Below are positions 33,275 to 45,220 of a DNA stretch of 64,000 nt, piece by piece (positions within the stretch are counted from its first letter, which is position 1; each line of letters starts with the position of its first letter). Location: NCBI GenBank assembly GCA_038363925.1, contig JAQQWL010000004.1, positions 2,480,001 to 2,544,000 of the forward strand. The letters are read 5' to 3'. This DNA is from Apiospora phragmitis (taxonomy: Eukaryota; Ascomycota; Sordariomycetes; Amphisphaeriales; Apiosporaceae). The notes under the pieces were generated by a model. That model was not told where the DNA came from. It did no database searches and was given only the letters and a program-made list of their open reading frames with translations. Position numbers and translations under genes: made by a program.

Positions 33275-34989
33275 TTATGCCCGTAACTTCTGCATGCCGC
33301 GCTTCCGTTTCCCGCCGACCTCGCGGTTCTCCTCCATCTCCAGCAGCGCCTCCCGCTTCTTCTCGCCGACGAGCTTGAGCGCGTCGCGCACGACGCGGGT
33401 CTCGAGGTGACCCCCTCCTCCTCCCAGGCCGTCATGGGGCGGCCGACACGCTTTTCGATGGCCAAGACGAGATCGACGTCGCGCTGCCCGACGAAGGAGA
33501 CGGCGTCACCTTTGCGGCCCGCACGCGCGGTACGGCCGACGCGATGGATATAGTCGTCCGGGTTGCGCGGCAGGTCGTAGTTGACCACCATCGAGACCTC
33601 GGGGATGTCGAGACCGCGCGCCGCGACGTCGGTCGCCACCAGGATGCGCGCCGCCTGGGCGCGGAAGCGGCCCAGGTTGTTGATGCGCTCGCGCTGCGGC
33701 AGCTTGCTGCTGAGCGAGACGACGCGGTGGTCCAGCAGGCGGAGCAGGTGGTGGAGGTACTCGCACGTCTGGCCCTTGTTTACGAACACGATGATGTTCT
33801 TCTCGACGTTCTCGTCCGTCAGGAGGAAGGTGTGGAGATAGTGCTCCTTGTGGGTCACGGGGACCTGGATGTACATCTGGTTCAGGGTGGATGGGATGGC
33901 AAGGGCCTGGTTGTCCACCACCGAGACGAAGACCGGCGCCTTGCCCGGCTTCCGGGGCCGGCTTTCCAACGCGCGTACTTCCGGTGTCATGGTGGCGGTG
34001 AAGAGGAGCGTCTGCCTCTCATCCGATGGCGGAAGAGCACCAAGGCACTCTTCCAAATCGGGCACCATGCTTCCAGGGCCATCGGATGCGAGAAGGCGAT
34101 CTGCTTCATCGAGGACAAGGAACTTGACACGGTTCAGACCTGCAATGGTATCTTCCCCAGAACTCCGGATATGGTCGGCCAGACGCCCGGGTGTGGCAAT
34201 GATCAAGTGCGGCCTCTGCGCTAACGCAATGGCTTGAGATCTCATATCCGACCCGCCCGTTATCAAGCAGGCCTTCAAGGTCTGGGCAGCTGAGATGGCC
34301 TTGAACTGTTCGTATATTTGCAGTGCCAGTTCCCTGCGTTTGTCAGTATGAGTGATGGGTAGAGGGTCTTTTGAGTCAACCACATACCTCGTAGCAGTAA
34401 GAACAACAGCGAAGATGCAACTGGGGTCTTCAGCGAGTCTCTGCAAGATGGGAGTGGCGAATGCGACTGTCTTTCCGGAACCTGTCCTACTCCCACCGAT
34501 GCAGTCCTTGCCCTGCAGAATTTGCGGGATAGTTTCCTTTTGAATCTTCGTGGGCCGCCGAATGGCCATGTTGGATAAAGACTGGATGAGCCATGGCCGT
34601 AAACCGACTGACTCAAATGTGGTATCAAGCTCCAGGGGAACATTGGCCGGGGTGGTGTCCATCACGAGGTCGAGGTCACTCGGGGCAGCAGGTGCCGGTG
34701 CTCCCTGTGCTGGTGCCCCCGTCTTCCTCCCGACACGCGAAGGCACCGCTATGGAAGAGATGATGCCAGCATGGTATGGCTCATCATCCACCGGGTCAAC
34801 TTCGACATCGACACTCACTTTCCGCTTCTTCCTGGGGGTATCACTGTCCAGAGAGTCCGAGTCTGATCCGGACAGGGCGGCGTCACTTCCGTCCTCGCTG
34901 GCACTTCCAAGGGGGACCTGGGACTCCGCGTCAGAGTCGGACGACGGTGACGTGATGTCGATATCCTTTCGGGAAGTTCTGGGCGCCAT
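33275..34989 (-). CDS. DBP8: DEAD-box RNA helicase Dbp8, 40S ribosome biogenesis
   Basis: ATP-dependent RNA helicase of the small-subunit processome, acting in the nucleolus on early pre-rRNA cleavages (yeast Dbp8, human DDX49). The start at 34989 has an ideal context (ACCATGG). An acidic, Ser-rich N-terminus with KKRK (residues 54-57) precedes the core: TFESVGL...PTKIQ Q-motif (124-150), Walker A SRTGSGKT (167-174), motif Ia TATRELA, ATPGR (247-251), DEAD (276-279), LFTATMT (311-317), then ARGLDIP and [11 protein letters not shown]. One 54-nt intron (34334-34387, GTATGT...CGCAG) splits the Arg codon of TATRELA. Near 33405-33411 the frame breaks; one missing base restores the tail [20 protein letters not shown] ... 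MQKLRA with the stop at 33275-33277, about 553 aa in all. Motif Ia has Ala where PTRELA has Pro. Confidence 0.93.
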
Positions 34990-36415
34990 GGTGACCTGAT
35001 TGGGTTGATGTGAAAATCTTTGGTGAGATTTAGCCGACAAAGGTGAAGCGACAAAGTTTTAGTGGGGTAGGCGTTTTTCGACGGCTTGGGGTGGAGCTGG
35101 GCCGGCCAATGAGCACTGGCAATCGCGTATAATTAGGCGCTTGGCGCTTAGAGACGTCACTACGACAGGGAGATGGCATATTCAGCTGCCAGGGGGGTAA
35201 TGTTCTTTGCTTTCGCAGTAGCCCTATGAACCTAGTATGCACTTGACGCATACGGTATCAATATCGTCGTTGGAGCTACTCAACACAGTGCATGCTTCCA
35301 GTTTTGCACTCGCTTCCAGTGGGGTGTTCAGACCCTGGAAGGTCAAGTCGGGGACTTCCCTTTTTATTCCGACCTTGACCAACGACCAAAGTTGACCGGC
35401 AATTGGACAGAATGCTACTCCCAACAGTGTGTGACGATACCCCTTGCACCTGCCCATGGCCTTTAGACGCCAGCAGGCCAGTGTAGGCAGAGGATCGGCG
35501 CAATGCAATCGTGGTTGGAACACGCCGCATCGACTCCTTCATCTCATCCGTCATGCAACAGGCCTGCTTAGGGCAAGCCAAGCGATCATCTGGCTCGGAG
35601 CCAACGCGACCTCAACGATGGCCAACCATCAAGCAAGCAATGGGGTCAATATCGAATTCGCGAAGTCATCACTCAGAGTTTCAGTCTCGCAATGGGTCAT
35701 AACAAATTGCCATTCCATACTTTCCTGTCCCAATTGGCTCGCAGGTGGATTCATCGTCCGACAAACGCCAAAAACAATAATAATGCGCCGTCCCATCAAA
35801 TGAACGATACGTTGTTGAGCCTCAGGAAGGAGACCTTGGCCAAACGCTACCCACGATGTTTCGGATGGTTTCCTTTGATTCGCTCATGTTTGAGGGGGCT
35901 GAAAGCGGTCACTGACAACATGCATAGCATAGCTATGAGAATCGGAGACCTACCTGTTCTTACCTACTACATGCAACCCATTGGACCCCATCTAAATTGC
36001 ATAGGTTGCCTGATGGTCTCGGCCAGTGCCGACATAACGTTGGAGTAAGTTGTTTCGTTTGAAGCTGCCACCGGTGTCAGCACTACTGTCAACTGTATGT
36101 TACCGAAAGGACACTGCAGCGTTTAGCAGTGTCAAAAGGTGCATTGCGGGAAGAAGAAAAGAGCGTACGGCGATCCCATCCCAGTATCGCATGTCAAAAT
36201 ATCGTAGTCTATGTAACGCTGGGCACGCGCATTTGATACACGTCGATTCCCGCATGAGCAAATGGAGTAGCCGACGGCACAGTACATACGGGCTTTGATG
36301 AACAGCAAGGTCTGGGATGGAAAAAATGAGCGACTGAATCTTACTCATCCGTCAGCTTAATCTACCATACCTACTGTACCGCTCTGTCAATTCATCATTT
36401 CCTTTCGTCATCATA

Positions 36416-36446
<31 letters not shown>

Positions 36447-38280
36447 GACAAACCCATATGATCAGCGCCAAGGCGGCGAGTCTGGCAGCACGATGTGGTA
36501 GCATGCAGCGGTGGAGATGGAAGTGAGGGCGGAATGCATCCTGTGCAGGCTTACCATACATATTGCCTATCAATGGCCGCCTCTCGACGTCTCCTCGAAG
36601 CACACATGGTCACCTTTGGCTGGATCGGGTTGGGGGTGGCATATCTACTGGATTTGGCCAGGAGTGGCGGCTGCGAGGTTCGCAGAAAATGGCAAGGCGA
36701 CACCTACATAGATACAAGCAACTTATGTCAATTGATGGGTGTGTTGATGTGATCCGAGTGGTTGGCTACAGGCGTATGTAGTACCACCGGCGAGTGCAGC
36801 AAACATGGCTTCATCAGACTCATCAGCATCTGATCGTCTCATCAGCCGTTTCCCGCATTTTACGAATTTCGCTCCTAGCACCGTTAGCCGCCAGGTCTTG
36901 TCTCAAACTTGGTTCCCCATATTCAGTGACATGCCGGTATGTGCCAGTCGGATTCCAGTCCTAGCACCGAAGGGTTAGGGCCATCAATCATAGCAGTTGC
37001 TGGCGACCCCGCTAATGCACCCGTTGCACTTCGGTCCGTCGGCCAAGTTGGAGCACCATTGAAAACAGCCCCCAGCTTCTCTATCGTCCGAGGCAGGCTG
37101 CCAACTTTGTCTCTTCCAAGTTGAATTGAAATGACCATCGAACACAGGCCAGTTCCAAATGCTTGGAAGGGCAGGTCAGTCGCATCAACGAGGGCTGACA
37201 GAACATGACAGGTACAATTGTAGTTCAAGTGCTGTATCATCAACTGATTGATCAAATCAATGCCCCCTCCGGGTTCGAATGTTCTCAGGTGTCAGGTTTG
37301 GCATTGTGGCCTCCACCCTGCGATTTGATTCCTGCAGATTAGGCGCCTACGCCCAAGCTACACGCACCGATTTCTGGATCTGATGCCGGCATCCCTGCAT
37401 TCGACCTTGGGGCCAAGGGTGCACTCACTGGTGCACTGAGCACTGGTGCCTGTACGTACCTAAATCGCTAGACCGGCTTGGGCCAGTAGTGGCGCGTTCA
37501 GAGCGTTCCCCCTCCCAAACCTGCTCCGGCGCCCTCTCCACTCCTTCCACACTCACCCACATACCAGAAACCCTTCCCTCAAATGGAGGGGGTCACGCAC
37601 GGCTAACGGGAACATCCTGCAACAGTCGTCGTCCTCCCTTGTTGACAGACACCTGCCTCTTTCGACCCTCCAGACTTTTTAGGTAGACTTGTTCTTCTGC
37701 TCAAGACCAGACAAGATACACTTGCATTCGTTTTCTTCGTGCTCTCGCTTTCTATCCTCATTGCTCTTATTGTCTTGAATCATACATACATCATCATCAT
37801 CCACACAGTACCGACGGCACCGCTTGCTTGACTTGACCCGATTTATTAACCTGACACTCTGACACTTCCTACCGACCGACCGGATCGTGTTAGCTGAGCC
37901 TGATTGGTCTTGGCGACATTCACGCAGAAACGCCCTTCTGCGGTCAACCGAACATACTCTACGTCACAACAATAATATATATATTGCTTCGGCTGCCGTA
38001 CAACAAGCACTTCATCTGTCTCTGCCAACCTTAAAGAGCTGTTTTCCAGTTACGCCGGCAGGATTGCTGCACCGCAACTTCGCTTCGGTCCTACTGACTG
38101 CCTCGAGAACAAACACCCCGAGTCTCCGATCACACTCAGCGACGGCTGCACGAGGTGGGCAAACAACAGCAATCAGAGTACTTCGAACTCTGAATCTGTA
38201 CCTCTGCGCAACTTCCTCGACGCTACGGTGCCTAGCTGCTTCCCCTGCAGCTTTCGAGTCGCCTGTACAACTGTGCCACA
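34990..38280. other. Divergent intergenic region between DBP8 and MKK1
   Basis: This contains the promoter of DBP8 at the left and the promoter and long leader of the kinase at the right. The last 700 bp (about 37,500-38,280) are pyrimidine-rich, as often seen upstream of fungal genes. No coding frame is convincing. A CTG/GCT repeat lies at 36418-36445. Confidence 0.5.
36418..36445 (+). repeat. GCT trinucleotide repeat (about nine units)
   Basis: An uninterrupted GCT/CTG run in an intergenic region. It is a likely length-polymorphic microsatellite with no function visible. Confidence 0.9.
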
Positions 38281-40055
38281 ATGCCTGAGCAAGAGAACTC
38301 CGGATCGGGGGCGCAACCTGTAATTGAACCCTTTCTTTCCTTCCACAACGTCCTTCCTGTCACCCTCCTTTGTTATCGCACAAACATCTTGGTGCCCAAA
38401 GCCGAGAGAGATTCGGCAGCGCGAATACATCTTTGAGACACAGAATGCTAACAGCTCTCTCTTCACAATGAAGAGCTCGATCCCAACGCTCGAAACCCCG
38501 ACCCCGCCGACCCTCTCTAATACAAGCAGTCCCGTTCCCCTCATGTCATCGCCAGCTCCTCTTCTTCGACCTGCCCTCGGCGGCGGCAGGTCGGGCGGGG
38601 GGCGGACTCCGAGACTGGGCCTCGCCATTCCACCATCGCCCAATGCTAAACCAGTTGGCCGGCCACCACTACCAACGCTACACCTCGCTACTCCCATGGG
38701 CAGCACAGTAACGCCATACGAGCAGCCTCCCCGGCAGATCGGCGCCCAACCGGGACAATCAGCCAGCGGAGGCAGTGAGAGCAGTGCGGCACACTCGAGA
38801 TCAGGCAGCTTTGGCCCCATGGATGGCCGGGCAAGCAACCCCACATCGGCGGGATCCCAATTCTCTGCCTTGTCTTTTGCATCACAATATGGCATTGGAT
38901 CGCGGCCACAAGGCACGCCCGATCCCGTATCAGCTGTTGGGTCTATATACTCGGAAAGGGGTGAGGGCGGCATTGGTATGGAGCGCGATGGCGGCATGCA
39001 CGGCTTAGAGGCTCAATTTGACAAACTCACGCTCGAGAAGGCTCGAACTGCTGATGTCGAGGATCTAGACGACGATGGCTGGCGAATTGCCAGTCTGGAG
39101 AAGAGAATCGTCGAGCTAGGAAGCCTAGGCGAGGGTGCAGGAGGTGCGGTTACTCGGTGTAAGCTGACGGGCGGAAAGACGGTATTCGCTCTGAAGGTCA
39201 TCACTACCAACCCTGACCCGGATGTGAAGAAACAAATTGTCCGCGAGATCAACTTCAACAAAGAATGCGCCTCGGAGCATATCTGCCGCTATTACGGCGC
39301 TTTTGTCGACCCAGCTACCGCAACCATATCCATCTCCATGGAGTTTTGCGAGGGCGGATCTCTCGACAGCATATATAAGGAGGTCAAACGCCTAGGTGGC
39401 CGTACCGGCGAGAAGGTACTTGGTAAGATTGCCGAAGGTGTCCTGGCCGGCTTGACGTATCTACACTCCAAGAAGATTATCCACCGAGACATCAAGCCCA
39501 GCAACATTTTAATCTGTCGGAACGGAGACGTAAAACTCTGCGATTTTGGTGTTTCTGGAGATTTCGGTACCAAGGGTGAAGCCAACACCTTCATTGGAAC
39601 TAGTTATTACATGGCCCCTGAGCGCATCACGGGTCAAAGCTACACCATTACCAGCGATGTATGGTCCACAGGAGTTACGCTATTGGAAGTGGCACAGCAT
39701 CGCTTCCCATTCCCTGCCGATGGGACTGAGATGCAGCCTAAGGCTGGCTTGATCGACTTGCTCACATATATCGTGCGGCAACCAATTCCAAAGCTCAAGG
39801 ATGAGCCCGATGCCAATATTCTCTGGAGCGACAGCTTCAAATACTTCATTGAGTGCTGGTAAGTTTCACATCCAGACGCTTTGCCAATTGGTGTACGCTA
39901 ACCCACTTTGTAGTCTTGAGAAGGAGCCCACGCGTCGGGCCAGCCCATGGAGAATGCTCGAGCATCCTTGGATGGTCGAGATGAAGACGAAGCGCGTCAA
40001 CATGGAGAAGTATCTTTCTCAAGTCTGGGGCTGGGACAATAAGGAGAAGGCCTAA
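38281..40055 (+). CDS. MKK1: MAP kinase kinase of the cell-wall-integrity pathway (Mkk1/2 type)
   Basis: Dual-specificity kinase relaying the signal from the Bck1-type MAPKKK to the Slt2/Mpk1-type MAPK. Proposed exons: 38281-38319, 38474-39858 and 39914-40055, 521 aa. Intron 1 (154 nt) starts GTAATT and has a CTAAC branch site near its end but an AAG acceptor, so a start at 38468 is the alternative. Intron 2 (55 nt) is GTAAGT...GCTAAC...TTTGTAG. The N-terminal ~220 residues are Pro/Ser-rich and contain [10 protein letters not shown]. Kinase landmarks: GEGAGGAV (about 232-239), FALKV (Lys 254), [12 protein letters not shown] (about 348-359), DFGVSGDFG (370-378) with activation-loop Ser/Thr up to [13 protein letters not shown], and the Mkk1/2-type stretch [20 protein letters not shown]. 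The C-terminus reads [13 protein letters not shown]...[14 protein letters not shown]. No defects are seen. Confidence 0.93.
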
Positions 40056-41993
40056 ATGAGCTACACTCTCATTTTTATTTCACAACATTGTCAAGTGCGA
40101 CAGCCGTACGAGACATATCTACGAGCAGAGCATACATGATTATGATCAGCGATCAATCATTCTACTAACTGGATACCCTCAAGCGTCACCCGACTTTGGG
40201 CGCTGAAGTATATAAAGCGAGATTATTGGCTTCTTATTTTTGGATATACGACGCCATTACTGCCAACTTGGGGAGAAGGGGTTCACAGATCAAGGCTGGA
40301 CTGGACGTCGATCAAGCTTATGACACCGCAGTCGGATATATTCTATTGATCAAATTGGGTGTGCTGCGAATGTACACGTACAGTTTCACGTGCTAATGTA
40401 CGGAACGTGGAAAGAGGAACAAGATCAAGCCGGGCGTTCAACGGATTGAGATAATGGAAGCGGGTTGGGTGCATTCTGGTTCCACTGCAGGATGCTTATC
40501 CTTCCTCTCATGGGCAAATCAACTCAAAACAATACAGAGCATTTTTCTCCTCTAACCTAAGGGTTCCCCGACTTCCCTCGTGATACGATATTGGCTGTCC
40601 TACCACGGGGCCCTACTACAACAGGTCGTGGGCAGATCGATGCAAGGAATGTTACTTCACCCTGCTGTTTTCGATAGCTTCTCGCTGTTCTTCCGTACAT
40701 GAGATTGACCTTTGGGGCCCAGGGATGTGCCACCACCTGCATGCGGCACCAATGAGGGGATGGATGTCAAACATTCTTGATTGCTTCTTCCCGTCAGACC
40801 AGAAAGGGGAACGGGGGCGCGGGTGGGCTGCATGCAACTCATGCATGCAAGGGAGCAGTCAGCCTCTGGGTGATTAAGTGTTGCCTTCTTCTACTATTAC
40901 TATTACCTCGTCGCCCTCTGATAAGACACAAGGATCGATTGATTGAGGGGGGGGTAAGTATTTGCTTCGAGATAAGTGAGTAAGCCCAATGAGAATGGAA
41001 GTTGGCGTCGAGAGCTGCATGGCAGTCGCAGCGCCCCAACATGAACATACCCCGACCTACCTACCCCTCTCTCGGCGACTCCGAACCCCTGAACCTCCCT
41101 TGCATTTGGGGTGGCATACCATCCATCTCTCACACACGCCTGAGCTAGCTCTCTCAGCCTTAGGTGAATTTCCCCCACGATGCGCAGACCTGATTGATGA
41201 TGCATGTCTTACCCTGCTACGCTACTCTACCGACCCGGCCCCCAATCTGACTGAAAGGCAGACACAAACACACAGAAAAAACAAAGACCAAGCAAACCTC
41301 TTCACACCACACCTCATTAATATCCACTCGACACGATGCAACCATGCGAGGGACAGCGGTACGCATCCTTCTCCCCTCCTTTTTTCAGGCCACAGGTCAG
41401 ACCAGGGGAGGAGTACGGGGGCAAGGGGCAAGATGGGGGTGGTATGCCACGCCTGTAAAGGAGACGCCGTATTTGGGGTCCAAATCTGCTACCAAGATTA
41501 CACCGCTTGTGGTTTAGATAGGCACCCAAGACATAGACAAGCAGACAAGCAGGAAACCAAAGTCTCCCGAATCAAAAACAGATGAGAGTAACTGCATGCG
41601 TCTACATGCGATGTGAGGTTTGTTTGGCATACGTCGGTAATCAATTCAATGCAGACTGAGATGCAAATTGTGGTGTGTGACATGAGAGATTGCCTGCGCC
41701 CTTGGAGGTGTTCGCTCTATATGGATTCAACATGCTGTAGTCACCGGTGCAGTATCACATAATCAGTATAATTTGAGTATGGGTAGCAAATGAGCCGACA
41801 TTGTCAGCTGAACAAAAGAAATAACATGTGTCGGTGGCCGAATAACAGCCCCCCTCCCCCCCTCCCCCGACTATTGCAGCATCGAAAGACCACAACATTT
41901 GCCATATCCCCTTACCTGACTACCCTATGTCCTCCACCCAAGCTCCAGGAACGTACAATGGCTTTGGATGCTCGACCCCTTGCCAGAACTCTC
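40056..41993. other. Convergent intergenic region between MKK1 and the STAND-type gene
   Basis: 3' flanks of both genes. A 198-codon plus frame (40989-41585) starts with ATG but lacks coding composition and motifs. I see no RNA gene or repeat. Confidence 0.45.
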
Positions 41994-44000
41994 CTACGAA
42001 CACGTCCGTAGATTCCGATACCCAGATTTTCCAGTCTCTGCACGGGGCCCGTAGACCAGGGCATCTTTCTGCACGTTATGAAGACCGTCAATCCAACTTA
42101 ATGGACGACAGCGTGGCTGATTTGGAGTATCCTCCTCCTTGGATAGAATCTCAAACCTGCTGTTCTTCAGGTGACTATCGTATTCGGTCAGATCAACCGA
42201 GCAGGTGAACAAGGTTTGCAACAGAACCTGCACTGCGACCTCCCACTCAACGGTAGTGACCGTCCAGGGAACGTAACAATGCAGCTGGGCAACTATATCT
42301 GAGAGTGGAAGGGTCTCAAAAACATGCTTTTGCGTGGGCGACGCGTCCCTACCGCCTGTTGATGACTCGAGTAATATCGAGCTCAAGACGTCTCGTAGCA
42401 GGTCGCTCCAGCCTATGTCGTAATTATCCGGATAAACGAGGACACTCGCCACCAGGGCCACAGCCAACTGGAAAATGAGGAGCGACACGGTGTTCTCGGG
42501 GACCCCCGATTCGGGTGGAAGCTGTAACCCGCCCTTCAAGATGATCTCGTTGCTGCCTTCTTGGGACAGAAGGTAACGTACTATACATGAGGTACTTTCG
42601 GTTTGGCTCATGATAGAACGACCGACGATGTTTAGGGCAATGTAGGCTCTCCATGGAATGGAGCTGGTGCTGTCGTCGAATACGCATTCGGACCGGAGCG
42701 AACGCATCAAGGGCACAAAGCCCTGGTAGTCGCCGTTAAATGCGGCGAGACAAACGCTCAGGACGTGCATATTGTGCGCATGGTGTTGCAAGGCCTTCTG
42801 TATCATGTTGAAGGACTCGCTGTTATTGTTCCATGGCCCTACATTTGCGAGGCCATGGAATTCAACGTTGTGAGTGGTGAGGTCGTTGACGATCTCCTAG
42901 GAAGATGATCTCATGGCCATCTTATGATGCATGTTAGTTGATCACGGTACCCAAAGAAAGTGAGACAGAGGGTTGGTTTGACATACCGTGACCATGGAAT
43001 TCTCTCTGAGCCAATCATTGGAATCATGCATAGGAGGTATATAGAAACGGTCGTGGACACTAACAGTCCGGCCTTCTACAAGCTTCCTAAACTGTTGGAG
43101 GGAATCCTTCTGCATGATCCCCCAGACAATACCATACATCTCCGAGTGGATAGAGAAGCGGGTGATATTGCGGACATGGTACTTCCAACCCCATTGACTG
43201 CAATCGAGGATAAGTTTGATTGCGGACGACAACCATGATGGAAATCTCCATTGGGGAGGTTGAAACGGACGACACCTGCCACCATCGGGGGTAGCCGGCG
43301 GTCGGCTGCCTGATATGACAGTGACTTGCCGGGTGAACTCGATAAGGTGAGGGATTCTGATCTGAGTATAGTAGGTTGAGCAGGTCGTCGCTAGCTTGTG
43401 TTGGTTGACATTGGGTAGCAGTGCTCCTGAGCCTACTTGGGTGACGATGGCATGTTCTAGTTGAGGAGAAAGCTTCTCGACAATCCTGGCCACAATGACA
43501 TCCGGTAATGCTTGTTGAAGTGCGCTGGGAAAGTGTTAGTCAGAGCGACACCTTCACCCTTTTCCAACATAGACTGATGGCTTTGACCACGTACACTTGA
43601 TGCGCATATGAGAGCAAAACAACGTCACTGATAAGACACTCCTTCATACTTTTGATCTTATCTTTGTGTAAGACAGCCCGCAATTTGCCCCTGAACCCCC
43701 TTTTCTGGACTTGAGCTGAGAGGTCTTCGACTAGAGTGCGAAGACTTGTAGCCGCGGCATTACATCGAAGAATCGCTGACTGAAGAGGGCTGTTTGGATT
43801 CACAGGGTTGTGTTTGATATCTTGGAGTTGAAGGCCTAACAAATGAATCAAGTCGAGATAGCCGTGGAGGTCCTGAAGCTCTCCGGACACGTTCTTGATT
43901 TCACCCAAGAGTATCTTGATCTTCAAGCCTGCGGCCACGACTTGACCTGCTAACTCGGCAATGCTGATGCCTGAGGCAACAGTCCCAACGACCTCTGCAT
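41994..44000 (-). CDS. Fungal STAND/NACHT-associated N-terminal domain protein, about 615 aa
   Basis: Three exons: 43595-44000, 42987-43524 and 41994-42896. Introns are 43525-43594 (GTACGT, CTGACTAAC branch, CCCAG) and 42897-42986 (GTATGT, CAACTAAC, CCTAG). The N-terminus reads EVVGTVASGISIAELAGQVV...LQDLHGYLDLIHLL, the helical domain found at the start of many fungal NACHT/ankyrin (NLR-like) proteins. Exon 2 has a GWKYHVRNITRFSIHS stretch and a degenerate ankyrin-like segment (FRKLVEGRTVSVHDR). Exon 3 is helical and unrecognised. No NACHT or NB-ARC P-loop is visible, so it is an N-domain protein without the NTPase. The start is uncertain: ATG at 44000 is followed by CAGAGG, and one extra G would give MAEVVG, the usual start of this family, so a one-base deletion is suspected. 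A role in self/non-self recognition is an inference from the family only. Confidence 0.65.
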
Positions 44001-45220
44001 TGAGAGCTACCCCAGGTGACACAGGCACAAAGGGAAAGAAATGCTAAGGCGCAAGCCGAGCTCAACAGAGGGAGTGAAGTTATAATTATCATAAAACAGT
44101 TTTGGTATAACCATTTTCGGATGAGGCGGAAACATCTTATTGGGGTTGGGTGGTGCGCTTGTGGGAGAGCTTTATGGGGGAGCCCTAACAGGTTCGCCTT
44201 ATGGGGGGAGCCTTGGGCGCAACCGGGTGCGCCTCGCCAGATGCCTTGCACTAGACAGCAAGCCACATATTCTGGAGAGTATCAAATCAGAGCAGAACAA
44301 CGGCATAGTTAAGGCCAACATCTAGGCAGCCATCTGCCTTATTGACGGGGAGTCAAAATATGATCTGATGCTGCAATGCGCCTCCCTGCTGATTTTGAGT
44401 GAGCATCATTGCAGTCCGAGCAGTATGAGACCCAAAACGCTGGTCTGGTACCAGTTACGCACCTCGACTGGTTCCTAAGGCAAAATGAGAAGCCACCAAA
44501 CGGCCTGGAACCGACGGCTTTTCGAGGACTGACAGCGAGTACGCAACACCTAAGTTTGGCGTAATTAAGCTCAACAGAGCACCAAAAGTATTGGTTCTCT
44601 ACCAGAGACTAGTGAGCACAGTGAGGCGATTGACAGTTACCATCACTTGCAGGTCTCAGGGGATTTTCCACTGGACGGTGTGCCTGTCTTGTAGCCAAGT
44701 GGCTGATGCAATGTGATGTTTGGTGGCAGCCAGCCAGGCCTGCTGACGCCGCGAAGGACGAGCTAGCAGCGCCGCTACATGAGATAAGCAGCCACCGAGA
44801 ATCGCTCTAACAAATTACAAATGTCATCGATCAATTCACGTATGCGTAGAAGCTGGAATGGGGAGAATGTGCCCGATGCAGTGAGAGAGGGTGTTCATAT
44901 GCCTAAATAGAGCGCTGCTCTTCGAACCGCCACTGGGGCCCAATGGCTCAGTGTTTGCTGCGGTATTTACCTATTCCCAGCGTAAAAGGCAGCGGTTAGA
45001 AAAAAATGCTCGAGGCTCGTGTTTCTAGGGTATGATTTTCGTGGTTCGATCCTGACACAGGGCTAGACCTCGGCTTTTTCCTTCTTCTTTTTTTCCTCCT
45101 TCCGTTTTTTAGTTTCTATTATCCTTCTGTCCTCTAGTTCTTTTTATCTCTTTTCTTTCATCTTATTACTGAAGATTAATTCTAATTGTTGTGATTGCGC
45201 TGGCACAGTAGTCTCGTATA
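44001..45220. other. Intergenic region left of the Tc1-like element
   Basis: Upstream region of the STAND-type gene. No coding signal is seen. It contains a tRNA-like pair of Pol III boxes (44944-45079) and, from about 45,075, a pyrimidine-rich tract up to the transposon. Confidence 0.5.
44944..45079 (+). other. tRNA-like A and B boxes with T-run (tRNA-derived repeat or pseudo-tRNA)
   Basis: TGGCTCAGTGT (44944-44954) fits a Pol III A box, GGTTCGATCCT (45043-45053) nearly fits a B box, and TTTTT at 45075-45079 could terminate Pol III. The spacing of about 90 bp is too long for a plain tRNA. D- and T-stems do not pair well, and the acceptor stem pairs only partly (GCCC with GGGC). It is probably a degenerate intron-containing tRNA or a SINE fragment. 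Confidence 0.3.

Noticed and set aside
33544..34224. 226-codon plus frame inside DBP8
   Set aside because: Antisense to helicase motifs and without any motif of its own.
40989..41585. 198-codon plus frame
   Set aside because: Low-complexity and motif-free composition with no codon bias. Its position is the 3' flank shared by two genes.
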